Below are positions 16,477-25,126 of a stretch of DNA of 64,000 bases, piece after piece. Source of the DNA: Halomonas sp. 25-S5 (GTDB lineage: Bacteria; Pseudomonadota; Gammaproteobacteria; Pseudomonadales; Halomonadaceae); NCBI RefSeq assembly GCF_029889845.1, contig NZ_JARANV010000020.1:1-64000 (forward strand), written 5' to 3'. The notes below the pieces were generated by a model. It worked only from the letters and a program-made list of their open reading frames with translations, was not told the DNA's origin and made no database searches. Position numbers and translations under genes: made by a program. Within the stretch, counting starts at the first letter, position 1. Each line of letters starts with the position of its first letter.

Positions 16477-16777
16477 TGATGATCTCGTGACACTGTTGAG
16501 GTAACTCATGCCACGATACATGTCACACGTTATCAACTTTTCTATATATCAACTGGTTACAAACCACAGTCACCAATTCGTCATGCAAATGACCGCAACT
16601 CGTCATTTGACGAGATATGCCTTGAACCACAGCTGAGGGTGAGAGCCCCGAAGGTTCCCACTATCGATATGACATCAGGCCAAGTGGCCGCCGAATGCTT
16701 CAGTCGCACAAAAACGAATTGATCACCCGGGACCCGACACCTAGATGCGGCGCCTGGTGTATCCTTCCTCCTAGACC

Positions 16778-16923
16778 ATGAGACTCCAGCCCCCCGACAC
16801 CGCCCCCGAGCGCATCGGCTTTCTGCTGCTGCCGCGCTTCGCCATGGTGGCCTTCTTCTCGGCCATCGAGCCGCTGCGCATCGCCAATCGCATCGGCGGC
16901 CAGACACTGTTCGAGTGGCGGAC
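16778..16923 (+). pseudogene. N-terminal scrap of a GlxA-like AraC regulator
   Basis: The frame beginning MRLQPPDTAPERIGFLLLPR continues with FAMVAFFSAIEPLRIANRIG and then loses homology at about 16923. This is the start of the DJ-1/PfpI-like sensor domain of GlxA-type AraC regulators, a group that includes GbdR and CdhR. The rest, including the DNA-binding part, is absent; the gene was probably cut when the neighbouring 16968-18185 segment arrived. Confidence 0.7.
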
Positions 16924-16967
16924 GAATGCGAGCGGAAAACGTTGTCGAGAAGCTTCGGCGTTAACCC

Positions 16968-18185
16968 TTAGAAACAGGTTACCAGGCTCTCCTTAACCTT
17001 CAGCGCCTCGTCCACCAGCAACAGCTGGCGCCATTTGTCAAAGGTCAGGCAGGGATGGGAGGTGCCGAAAGCCACCACATCACCGACGGCGATCCCGGCA
17101 TTCTGCGGTATCGCCAGGAAAAGGTGCTGATCCATGATATGCGTCGTGTGACAGTCACTTACGTCAACTGGCGTCGTGGCTGCCGCCGGGTGCGAGATCA
17201 CCGGATAGCGCCGCAGCGGCAGTGGCAGGTCCGGCTCGTGGCCAATATCGCGCTTGCCCAGGGCGATGATGGCTAACCCCGGCTCGGGCAACGACTGCAC
17301 ATGGGCAAAGATCTCCAGCGCCGGCCGCAACTCACCTTGAAGGTGCGGATGGCGCGCCTTCACCTCGGCCATGGCGCCAGCATAAAGCTTGTGATCGTGC
17401 ACCACGTAACAGCCCGGTCGCAGCACCGGCGTGTATCGCTCGCGCAACGCCGCGTTGTCGAACGCCTCGGCGATCAGATCGAACCACTTGGAACCGGAAG
17501 CGGTGACGATCGGCGCCTCGCAGGCCAGCAAGCCACTGTCGACAAGCGACCTAACGGTTTCTACCAGTCTCTCCCCGTAGGCGCGCACTGCCGCGATTTC
17601 ATCGCCGCCAGCGATCATGCCTTCGTAACCCTCAATACCGACCAGTGCCAAGGCCGGCTGCTCCGCGATCGCCGCCACCAGAGCCTCGACTTGCTCGGTA
17701 TCGCGACAGCCACAGCGCCCGCCTGGCAAGCCAAGCTCGATCAGCACCTGCAGCTTGAGCCCCCGGGCGGCAAAGAAACGCCCCAGCTGGCTCACATTTT
17801 CGACACCATCCACCACGCAGTAATAATCGGCGCCGCCCTCGATCAGCGCCGCCACCATGGCCATGTTGACCTCACCCACCAGCTGGTTGGCCATCAGTAA
17901 CCGCGTGACTCCGTGGGCGAAGGCGGCCCGGCATTGGGGGGCTGTAGCCAGGGTGATGCCCCAAGCGCCAGCCTCGAGCTGACGGTGAAACAGCGCCGGT
18001 GCCATGGTGGTCTTGCCATGAGGTGCCAGCCGTGCGCCATGATCGTCGACGAAGCACTGCATCCATTCCAAGTTTTGAGCCAACGGCGCCTCATGAATCA
18101 CTGCTGCCGGCAGGCTGACCCCTGTCAACAGCTCGGGACCGGCTTCGACGGTGCCCTTGTCGCAGCACATCCTCGCTTCGCGCAT
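16968..18185 (-). CDS. D-threonine aldolase / D-serine dehydratase-like PLP enzyme
   Basis: This 405-residue protein has an alanine-racemase-type N-terminal barrel, with the PLP lysine in APHGKTTMAPALF (about residue 58), and a C-terminal D-serine dehydratase-like domain. His near residue 354 (HIMDQHLF) and His and Cys near 377-379 (GTSHPCLTF) are the likely metal ligands. The family acts on D-amino acids such as D-threonine or 3-hydroxyaspartate; the substrate cannot be told from sequence. I chose the ATG at 18185 because AGAGGAG lies eight bases upstream; the GTG at 18194 abuts that site. A D-aminoacylase scrap next door fits a former D-amino-acid catabolic locus. Confidence 0.85.
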   Translation of the reverse strand: MREARMCCDKGTVEAGPELLTGVSLPAAVIHEAPLAQNLEWMQCFVDDHGARLAPHGKTTMAPALFHRQLEAGAWGITLATAPQCRAAFAHGVTRLLMANQLVGEVNMAMVAALIEGGADYYCVVDGVENVSQLGRFFAARGLKLQVLIELGLPGGRCGCRDTEQVEALVAAIAEQPALALVGIEGYEGMIAGGDEIAAVRAYGERLVETVRSLVDSGLLACEAPIVTASGSKWFDLIAEAFDNAALRERYTPVLRPGCYVVHDHKLYAGAMAEVKARHPHLQGELRPALEIFAHVQSLPEPGLAIIALGKRDIGHEPDLPLPLRRYPVISHPAAATTPVDVSDCHTTHIMDQHLFLAIPQNAGIAVGDVVAFGTSHPCLTFDKWRQLLLVDEALKVKESLVTCF

Positions 18186-18288
18186 TGCTTGCACTCCTCT
18201 TAGCGGCTTCGCCCAGGAACTTCAATTCCCTAGGCTATGCGATCAGCGCCTACTCACATTCACTGCTGCCCGCATGGTTGCCGCGGCG

Positions 18289-18339
18289 CCCGGATCGTCG
18301 ATGGCGCCGGGGTTCATCGACGTTCACACCCATGACTGA
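18289..18339 (+). pseudogene. D-aminoacylase (N-acyl-D-amino-acid deacylase) scrap
   Basis: The frame reads SMAPGFIDVHTHD and then stops. APGFIDVHTH is the first metal-binding motif of D-aminoacylases in the amidohydrolase superfamily. In an overlapping frame RIVDGAG, a usual element about 40 residues earlier in these enzymes, is visible on the same bases. This suggests a deletion between two GGCGCCGGG-like sequences. Only about 17 codons remain. Confidence 0.5.
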
Positions 18340-18378
18340 GGTGATAGCTTAAATCCAGGTGATTTCTGTCTTGACCAT

Positions 18379-18396
18379 GGGGTCCACTATACCCTG
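18379..18396 (+). repeat. Left copy of 18-bp repeat flanking putA
   Basis: GGGGTCCACTATACCCTG here matches 22377-22394 at 17 of 18 positions in the same orientation. The core GGGGTCCACT also occurs in reverse complement at the edge of the IS3 element near 44910, so these may be scars of IS3-type ends. Confidence 0.6.
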
Positions 18397-18542
18397 TGAG
18401 TCGTCCGTTGATCGCGTGACCGCAGACTGTGGGTGCAAGCCCGGCCAGGACGCCTACGCTAGGTGAATGCCTTTCACAATGATGACGGCATCCGAGCCTA
18501 GGCATCGACGATGCGTTACGAGTAGCAATAAGGGTATCGAAC

Positions 18543-21500
18543 ATGAATGAAGCTAACCTTCATCCGCATGGCGCGAGCGAGCTGCGGGGGCGCATCCGCG
18601 CCAACTACGACGCCAACGAGGCAGATGTGCTGCGCGGGCTCGTCGAGCGTATCAAGCTGTCCGAGGACGACCGCCGCAAGGTGGCCGCCGTCGGCGCCAC
18701 ATACGTGGAGCGTGTGCGCAAGGAAAAGTCACCTTCGATGATGGAGGCCTTCCTGGCCGAGTACGGGCTCTCGACCGCCGAGGGCGTCGGGCTCATGTGC
18801 CTGGCAGAAGCGCTGCTGCGCGTGCCCGATGCGGAAACCATCGACGACCTCATCCACGACAAGATCGAGCCGTCCGACTGGGGCGCGCACCTGGGCAAGT
18901 CGTCGTCGTCGATGGTCAACGCCTCGACCTGGGCGCTGATGCTGACCGGCAAGGTGCTGGACGACGATCCCAAGGGCCCGGTGCGGGCGCTGCGCGGCCT
19001 GGTGCGCCGGATGGGCGAGCCGGTGGTGCGTACCGCGGTCGGCCAGTCGATGAAGATCCTCGGGCGCCAGTTCGTGCTCGGCCAGACCATCGAGGAGGGC
19101 ATGAAGAATGCCCGCGAGCTCGAGAAGCAGGGTTACACCTACTCCTACGACATGCTCGGCGAGGCCGCGCGCACCGACGACGATGCCGTTCGCTATCACC
19201 AGGCCTACGCCAAGGCGATCACCGCGATCGCCAAGCAGGCCAAGGGCGACGTGCGAGGAAGCCCCGGCATCTCGGTGAAACTCTCGGCATTGCACCCGCG
19301 TTATGAATACACCCATCGCGACACGGTGATGGCGGAACTCGTGCCGCGAGCCAAGGAGTTGGTGCAGCAGGCGGCCAAGGCCAACATCGGTTTCAACATC
19401 GATGCCGAGGAGCAGGACCGGCTGGATCTGTCCCTCGACGTGATCGAGGCACTGATGTCAGACCCCAGCCTCGATGGCTGGGATGGCTTCGGGGTCGTGG
19501 TGCAGGCTTACGGGCGCCGCGCCGCGCCGATGATCGAGACGCTCTACGAGCTCGCCGAGCGGTTCGACCGCAAGATCATGGTGCGGCTGGTCAAGGGCGC
19601 CTACTGGGATACCGAGATCAAGCTGTCTCAGGAGATGGGGGTCAAGACCTTCCCGGTCTTCACTCGCAAGGTCAACACCGATGTCAGCTACATGGCCTGC
19701 GCCCAGCTGCTGCTCGACCGGCGCGACCGCATCTATCCGCAGTTCGCGACCCACAATGCCCATACCTGTGCCGCCGTGGTGGCCATGGCAGGCGACGACA
19801 AGGACAGCTACGAGTTCCAGCGCCTGCATGGCATGGGCGAATCGCTGCATCAGATCGTCAAGCAATCGGAGGGCACGCACTGCCGACTCTACGCCCCGGT
19901 CGGCGCGCACCGTGACCTGCTGGCCTACCTGGTGCGGCGCCTGCTGGAGAATGGCGCGAACTCCTCGTTCGTGAACCAGGTGGTGGACGAGTCGATTCCC
20001 CCGAGTGAGGTCTCGAAGGACCCGGTGGAGGGGATGGAAAAACTCGGCGACGCCTTCGCCAGCCCGTTGATCCGCCAGCCCGGCGAGCTGTTTGCGCCCG
20101 ATCGCAAGAACTCCCGCGGCTACCGGATCAACGAACCCGCCTCGATCCTCCCGCTGCTCAAGGCGCGTGAAGCGTTTGCCGACACCACCTGGACCGCTGG
20201 CCCCATGCTGGCCGGAAGCCCGGCACCACAAGGGCTGGCCCGCGATGCCGTGTCGCCCGCCGACGGCTCTCGTGTCGTCGGCAAGGTCCACGAGGCGACC
20301 CCGGCCGAGGTGGCGGCCGCCCTCGACGCCGCCGAGGAGGGGTTCCGTGACTGGTCAGCGCGGCCGGCGGCCGAGCGAGCCAAGGTGCTGCGCCGCATCG
20401 CCGACCTCTACGAGGAGCATATCGCCGAGCTGACCGTGATCGCGACGCGCGAGGCCGGCAAGATGATGTTCGATGGCATCGCCGAGGTGCGTGAGGCGGT
20501 GGATTTCCTGCGCTACTACGCCAACGAGGGCGAACGGCTGGAGGCGGAGGAGCCCGGCAGCGCCCGCGGCATCTTCGTCTGCATCAGCCCGTGGAACTTC
20601 CCGCTGGCCATCTTCACCGGCCAGATTGCCGCGGCGCTGGCGGCCGGCAATGCCGTACTCGCCAAGCCCGCCGAGCAGACGCCGCTGATCGCCGCGCGTG
20701 CCATCGAGCTGATGCGCGAGGCCGGCCTGCCGGAGGCGACGCTGCAGCTGCTGCCCGGCGACGGGCCGACGGTGGGCGGGCCGCTGACCAGCGATACGCG
20801 GATCGCGGGCGTCTGCTTCACCGGCTCGACCCCGGTGGCGCAGATCATCCACAAGGCCCTGGCCCAGAATGCGGGACCGGATGCGGTGTTGATCGCCGAG
20901 ACCGGCGGGCTGAATGCGATGATCGTGGACTCCACGGCACTCACCGAGCAGGCGGTGCGCGACATCCTGATCTCCTCCTTCCAGTCGGCCGGCCAGCGCT
21001 GCTCGGCGCTGAGGATGCTCTACGTCCAGGAAGAGGCACGCGAGCGGCTGCTCAACATGCTCGATGGCGCCATGGACGCCCTCACCATCGGCGACCCCTG
21101 GAACACCGACACCGACGTCTCGCCGGTGATCGACGCCGAGGCCCAGGCCGACATCAGCGCCTATGTGGCGGCGAAGAAAAAAGCCGGCAAGGTGCTGAAG
21201 ACGCTGCCCGCGCCGGACACCGGCACCTTCGTCACTCCGGCCGTGGTCGAGGTGGGGGGCATCGAGGATCTCGAGCGCGAGATCTTCGGCCCGATCCTGC
21301 ACGTGGCCACCTTCAAGGCGCGCGACATCGACAAGGTGGTCGACGCGATCAATGACCGGGGGTACGGGCTGACCTTCGGCCTGCATACCCGCATCGACGA
21401 CCGCGTGCAGCAGATCGTCGAGCGCGTCCATGTCGGCAACGTCTACGTCAACCGTAACCAGATCGGCGCCATCGTCGGCTCCCAGCCCTTCGGTGGCGAG

Positions 21501-22205
21501 GGGCTCTCGGGCACCGGCCCCAAGGCCGGCGGGCCCCTCTATCTCACCCGCTTCCGGCGCACCGCCGCCGTCGAGCGTCACGACGCTCCCCAGGGAAAAT
21601 CCGTGCCCCTCGAGGATCTGCAGTCGGCCATCGACGGACTGGACCCGCGCAACTGGGCGGCACGCCCCGACCGGGTCGAGGTGCTGCGCAAGGCAATGAG
21701 CGGCAAGGGCGGCGTGATCCGCAAGGCACTGGCCGAGACCGCGGCCCTGGACATGACCCCGCAGACGCTGCCGGGGCCGACGGGAGAGAGCAACCGGCTG
21801 GCGATGTATCCGAAGGGCCCGGTGCTCTGCCTCGGGCCGACCCTGGACATCGCCATCGCCCAGGCGGTGCAGGCGCTCGGCGCCGGCTGTGCGGCGGTGC
21901 TCGTCGCACCCGGGGCGGCACAGGCCGTGCAGCAATTGAAGAGTGCCGGGGCCCCCGTCGCCGCGCTCGACGGCAGCGTCGCGGCCAAGACGCTGACCAC
22001 GGTCAAGGAGGTAGCGGCCGTGGCCGCCGCGGGTGACAGCGACTGGACCCGCGAGCTGCGCATTGCGCTGGCCGGGCGCGAGGGGGCCATCGTGCCGCTC
22101 GAGACCCAGACCATCTCGCCGGAGCGCTACGTGGTGGAGCGCCACCTGTGCATCGACACCACCGCCGCGGGCGGCAACGCCAGCCTGCTGGCGACGGCCG
22201 AATAG
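18543..22205 (+). CDS. putA: Bifunctional proline dehydrogenase / P5C dehydrogenase PutA
   Basis: The 1220-residue protein oxidises proline to glutamate in two steps. An N-terminal FAD-binding proline dehydrogenase barrel spans roughly residues 130-480 and a P5C (aldehyde) dehydrogenase domain about 560-1020, with Glu786 (AETGGLNAMI) and nucleophile Cys820 (SAGQRCSALRML). A C-terminal extension to residue 1220 has the inactive aldehyde-dehydrogenase-like fold of long PutAs. The ribbon-helix-helix DNA-binding domain of trifunctional PutA is absent, so it should not self-regulate. The gene stands alone and is flanked by 18-bp direct repeats. The nearby AraC gene might act on it, but that is not shown. 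Confidence 0.95.
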   Translation: MNEANLHPHGASELRGRIRANYDANEADVLRGLVERIKLSEDDRRKVAAVGATYVERVRKEKSPSMMEAFLAEYGLSTAEGVGLMCLAEALLRVPDAETIDDLIHDKIEPSDWGAHLGKSSSSMVNASTWALMLTGKVLDDDPKGPVRALRGLVRRMGEPVVRTAVGQSMKILGRQFVLGQTIEEGMKNARELEKQGYTYSYDMLGEAARTDDDAVRYHQAYAKAITAIAKQAKGDVRGSPGISVKLSALHPRYEYTHRDTVMAELVPRAKELVQQAAKANIGFNIDAEEQDRLDLSLDVIEALMSDPSLDGWDGFGVVVQAYGRRAAPMIETLYELAERFDRKIMVRLVKGAYWDTEIKLSQEMGVKTFPVFTRKVNTDVSYMACAQLLLDRRDRIYPQFATHNAHTCAAVVAMAGDDKDSYEFQRLHGMGESLHQIVKQSEGTHCRLYAPVGAHRDLLAYLVRRLLENGANSSFVNQVVDESIPPSEVSKDPVEGMEKLGDAFASPLIRQPGELFAPDRKNSRGYRINEPASILPLLKAREAFADTTWTAGPMLAGSPAPQGLARDAVSPADGSRVVGKVHEATPAEVAAALDAAEEGFRDWSARPAAERAKVLRRIADLYEEHIAELTVIATREAGKMMFDGIAEVREAVDFLRYYANEGERLEAEEPGSARGIFVCISPWNFPLAIFTGQIAAALAAGNAVLAKPAEQTPLIAARAIELMREAGLPEATLQLLPGDGPTVGGPLTSDTRIAGVCFTGSTPVAQIIHKALAQNAGPDAVLIAETGGLNAMIVDSTALTEQAVRDILISSFQSAGQRCSALRMLYVQEEARERLLNMLDGAMDALTIGDPWNTDTDVSPVIDAEAQADISAYVAAKKKAGKVLKTLPAPDTGTFVTPAVVEVGGIEDLEREIFGPILHVATFKARDIDKVVDAINDRGYGLTFGLHTRIDDRVQQIVERVHVGNVYVNRNQIGAIVGSQPFGGEGLSGTGPKAGGPLYLTRFRRTAAVERHDAPQGKSVPLEDLQSAIDGLDPRNWAARPDRVEVLRKAMSGKGGVIRKALAETAALDMTPQTLPGPTGESNRLAMYPKGPVLCLGPTLDIAIAQAVQALGAGCAAVLVAPGAAQAVQQLKSAGAPVAALDGSVAAKTLTTVKEVAAVAAAGDSDWTRELRIALAGREGAIVPLETQTISPERYVVERHLCIDTTAAGGNASLLATAE

Positions 22206-22634
22206 GCTCGACGCGTCTGCCAGCGGCATCGCCGAGGCCGAAGCCGCCCCAGCTGGCTTCCGGCATCACCACCTGCTCGCTGGCAAACGCTATCCTTGTG
22301 TGCCCGTCTGCGTGCCCGGCCTCGACCACCGCACTCCCAGGCATCCTGGTGACGGCCACCCTGTACCCGATCTTTCGGGGTCCACTATATCCTGATGCCG
22401 CTTAGCACAAGAAAATGCAATCAGATTTATTCAGCGGGGACCAACGTCCCTGCAAGCCCTTACCATAACGATGTCTTGTTTACCGTCGGTCAGGCAAAAG
22501 CACACCAGAAATAGCAAGAAAGTGAAATCATGGTGTCCTGACGGCTGCTGTAATGGAGGCGATCGGGCGAAAGCCCGCTACCAATGACAACAGCCAGCGG
22601 AGTCACCAAGATGAGTATGCGAGGAGACATGACC
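22206..22634. other. Intergenic stretch between putA and the oxidoreductase
   Basis: About 430 bases follow putA. A minus-strand frame with VVEAGHADGHTRIAFASEQV looks protein-like but I cannot assign it and it has no convincing start signal. The 18-bp repeat at 22377-22394 lies here. A ribosome binding site for the next gene is at about 22622-22627. Confidence 0.45.
22377..22394 (+). repeat. Right copy of 18-bp repeat flanking putA
   Basis: GGGGTCCACTATATCCTG lies 171 bases after the putA stop and matches 18379-18396 with one mismatch. Confidence 0.6.
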
Positions 22635-23807
22635 ATGATCCAGGGTGACCTGAAAGTTGCCGCCCCGATTCGCTGGGCGATGGTGGGCGGTGGCCGCGGC
22701 AGCCAGATCGGCTATAGCCACCGCTGTGCGGCGCTGCGCGACAACAGTTTCCAGCTGGTGGCCGGTGCCTTCGACATCGATCCGGCTCGGGGCCGCGAGT
22801 TCGGCGAATCGCTACGGGTGGCGCCCGAGCGCTGCTACGCGGACTACCCGACACTGTTCGCCGAGGAAGCCAAGCGCGAGGACGGGATTCAGGCGGTCTC
22901 CATCGCCACACCCAACAGCACCCATTTCGCCATCTGCAAGGCGGCACTGGAGGCCGGGCTGCATGTGATCTGCGAGAAACCGCTGTGCTTCAGCGTGGCG
23001 CAGGCCGAGGAACTCCGTGCCCTCGCCGATGAGCGGGGGCGCATCGTCGGGGTGACCTATGGCTATGCCGGGCATCAGCTGATCCGCCAGGCGCGGGAGA
23101 TGATCGCCAACGGCGATCTCGGTGAGATCCGCATGGTCCACATGCAGTTTGCCCATGGCTTCCATAGCGATGCCGTCGAGCAGACCGATCCCGGCGCCCG
23201 ATGGCGTGTCGATCCCCGCCATGCCGGGCCCAGCTACGTGCTCGGCGACCTGGCGACCCACCCCTATTACATCGCCGAGATGATGCTTCCGGCGCTGCGC
23301 ATCAAGCGGTTGCTCTGCTCACGCCAGAGCTTCGTGGCCAGCCGCGCCCCGCTGGAGGACAACGCCTACGTGCTGATGGAGTACGAGGGCGGCGTGATGG
23401 GCCACCTCTGGACCTCGGCGGTCAATGCCGGCTCCATGCATGGCCAGAAGGTACGGGTCATCGGCTCCCGGGCCAGCGTCGAGTGGTGGGACGAGCACCC
23501 CAACCAGCTGCGCTACGAGGTCCAGGGCGAGCCGGTGCGGATTCTGGAGCGCGGCATGGACTACCTCTATCCCCAGGCGCGACAGGACGACCGCATCGGC
23601 GCAGGCCATCCCGAGGGGTTGTTCGAGGCCTGGTCCAACCTCTACTACCGCTTCGCGTTGGCCATGGAAGCACAGGATCGCGGCGATACCGAGGCCGTCG
23701 AGGCGCTGGGAATTCCCGATATTGATGCCGGGGTGGAGGGCGTGCGCTGGGTGGAGAACTGCGTACGATCCGCCGATGCCGGGGCGGTGTGGGTCGACTA
23801 TGTCTAA
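22635..23807 (+). CDS. Gfo/Idh/MocA-family NAD(P)-dependent oxidoreductase
   Basis: The N-terminal Rossmann fold starts at IRWAMVGGGRGSQIGYSHR, and the family's catalytic lysine lies in CEKPLCF (about residue 115). A C-terminal dehydrogenase-fold domain follows, to 390 residues in all. Such enzymes oxidise or reduce sugars, inositols and related cyclic polyols; the substrate is unknown. Several ATGs are close together (22584, 22611, 22617, 22629, 22635); I prefer 22635 because GAGGAG lies eight bases upstream, but 22611 is possible. An AraC regulator with a cupin sensor follows 64 bases downstream, a common pairing for sugar or inositol catabolism. Confidence 0.85.
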   Translation: MIQGDLKVAAPIRWAMVGGGRGSQIGYSHRCAALRDNSFQLVAGAFDIDPARGREFGESLRVAPERCYADYPTLFAEEAKREDGIQAVSIATPNSTHFAICKAALEAGLHVICEKPLCFSVAQAEELRALADERGRIVGVTYGYAGHQLIRQAREMIANGDLGEIRMVHMQFAHGFHSDAVEQTDPGARWRVDPRHAGPSYVLGDLATHPYYIAEMMLPALRIKRLLCSRQSFVASRAPLEDNAYVLMEYEGGVMGHLWTSAVNAGSMHGQKVRVIGSRASVEWWDEHPNQLRYEVQGEPVRILERGMDYLYPQARQDDRIGAGHPEGLFEAWSNLYYRFALAMEAQDRGDTEAVEALGIPDIDAGVEGVRWVENCVRSADAGAVWVDYV

Positions 23808-23871
23808 CGACTCACGCCGGCCCGCCGGAAAGCTCCGACGGGCTGGCAGGTGACGCCGAGGGTGCGCGAAG

Positions 23872-24756
23872 ATGACAGGTAAACATCGCCATTGCGGAGG
23901 GACCGCGGTGATTCAGCGTTTCATGAATCCTGGCACCAGTCGATCGCTGTTGGTGGAGCACCCGGCCGAACTGCTCTACATGTGCAAGGCCGAGGGCAGC
24001 CAGAGCGCGATGCCCCGCGCCATGCACCGCCATGACGGCCGTACCGAGATCGTCTTCATCCGCGAAGGCCAGGGCACGCATATCATCGGCGGACACGAGT
24101 ACCAGACCCACAAGGGCGACGTACTGATCTACAACAGCGGTATCCTGCATGATGAATCCGCCCGGCCCGAGGTTGGCATCACCGCCTACTGTTGCGGCTT
24201 CCGTGGGCTCAAGCTAAGGGGGTTGCCGGCCAACTATCTGGTGTCCGAGCAGGGGTGCCCGGTGCTGGCCAGTGGCGAGCAGCAAGCCGCCTTCGAGGGC
24301 CTGATGCAGTTACTCTACGATCAGGTAGGGCAGGTCGGTGCCGCCGAGACCTGCCACCACCTACTGCAGGCATTGGTACAGATGGTGGGGCGGCTGCTCG
24401 AGCGGCCGGAGCCACGCCTCGATATGCCCGGTTACGACCTCGGCGAGGAGGTTCGGCGCTACATCGACGAGCGCTATGCCGAGGAACTCGATCTGCAAGC
24501 CATCGCCCAACGCTTCAAGGTCAGCCACTTCCATCTCGCGCACCGCTTCAAGGCCACGGTCGGCTGCTCGCCCATCCACTACTTGATTCGACGCCGGGTC
24601 GGTGAAGCCCAGTCCCTGCTGATCAACACCGACCTCAGCGTCGCCGATGTTGCCGAGCGAGTCGGCTATCGCCATCCCAGCTACTTCAATACTGCCTTCA
24701 AGAGAGTCGTCGGCGTGACACCCGGGGTCTACAGGAAACGGTACCTCACTGGCTGA
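23872..24756 (+). CDS. AraC-family transcriptional regulator with cupin sensor
   Basis: The 294-residue protein has an N-terminal cupin (about 20-120; AMHRHDGRTEIVFIREGQGT) and a C-terminal double helix-turn-helix (about 190-290). The latter includes LDLQAIAQRFKVSHFHLAHR and VADVAERVGYRHPSYFNTAF. These are standard AraC DNA-binding features. It probably controls the oxidoreductase upstream in response to a sugar or polyol; this is inferred from position. Confidence 0.88.
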   Translation: MTGKHRHCGGTAVIQRFMNPGTSRSLLVEHPAELLYMCKAEGSQSAMPRAMHRHDGRTEIVFIREGQGTHIIGGHEYQTHKGDVLIYNSGILHDESARPEVGITAYCCGFRGLKLRGLPANYLVSEQGCPVLASGEQQAAFEGLMQLLYDQVGQVGAAETCHHLLQALVQMVGRLLERPEPRLDMPGYDLGEEVRRYIDERYAEELDLQAIAQRFKVSHFHLAHRFKATVGCSPIHYLIRRRVGEAQSLLINTDLSVADVAERVGYRHPSYFNTAFKRVVGVTPGVYRKRYLTG

Positions 24757-25126
24757 AGTGCTGATGACGAGTATGTGCCGGGTCCCCGAGCTCGACAGAT
24801 AGAAGTGTAAACCACTGATTAGCCTGGAGATGAAACGCCTTCGAGTGAAGTGCTCCCCTCTGCTCGGATCGTGGTGAGGTCGTCAAAGACGATCGACAGC
24901 TCTTGATCGATCAGCGTGTGCCAGCACCTCGTTGAGGGCTTCGCTGCAGTCCGACAGGCTGTCCATGGTGCACCACAGATGCTGATGACTGATGGAGGCG
25001 GTGTCGACGTCAGGCACCAGCACATCTTCCCATAGCGACGCGGGCCGGATTTGGTGACGTTGACAAGCATGTCATCACCATATCGAGCCGTTCAAGCTGG
25101 TTTCGGCCAGCCCGTACGGCTCCTCA
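24757..25126. other. Gene-free gap with transposase debris
   Basis: The 370-base gap between the AraC gene and the res gene holds only the transposase remnant listed separately. No terminator with a clear T-tract was seen. Confidence 0.5.
24819..25078 (-). pseudogene. IS1634/IS4-like transposase scrap, frameshifted
   Basis: One minus-strand frame reads EDVLVPDVDTASISHQHLWC and then TMDSLSDCSEALNEVLA; the next frame continues as TLIDQELSIVFDDLTTIRAE. Together they match the N-terminal half of an IS4-superfamily transposase (IS1634-like), where YDLTTIRAEG precedes the first catalytic Asp region. A frameshift and loss of both ends show it is dead. Confidence 0.6.

Larger units (their letters stand above)
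18186..18542. other. Intergenic stretch upstream of putA
   Basis: Besides the D-aminoacylase scrap and the 18-bp repeat described separately, no gene is recognisable. An AAGG sequence lies just before the putA ATG. A proline-responsive promoter cannot be identified by eye. Confidence 0.5.

Noticed and set aside
16411-16600. Pho box for PhoB upstream of phnC
   Set aside because: No pair of CTGTCAT-like heptamers with 11-bp periodicity could be found on either strand.
22206-22359. Minus-strand frame with VVEAGHADGHTRIAF as a gene
   Set aside because: It overlaps putA on the opposite strand over much of its length and could not be linked to any family.
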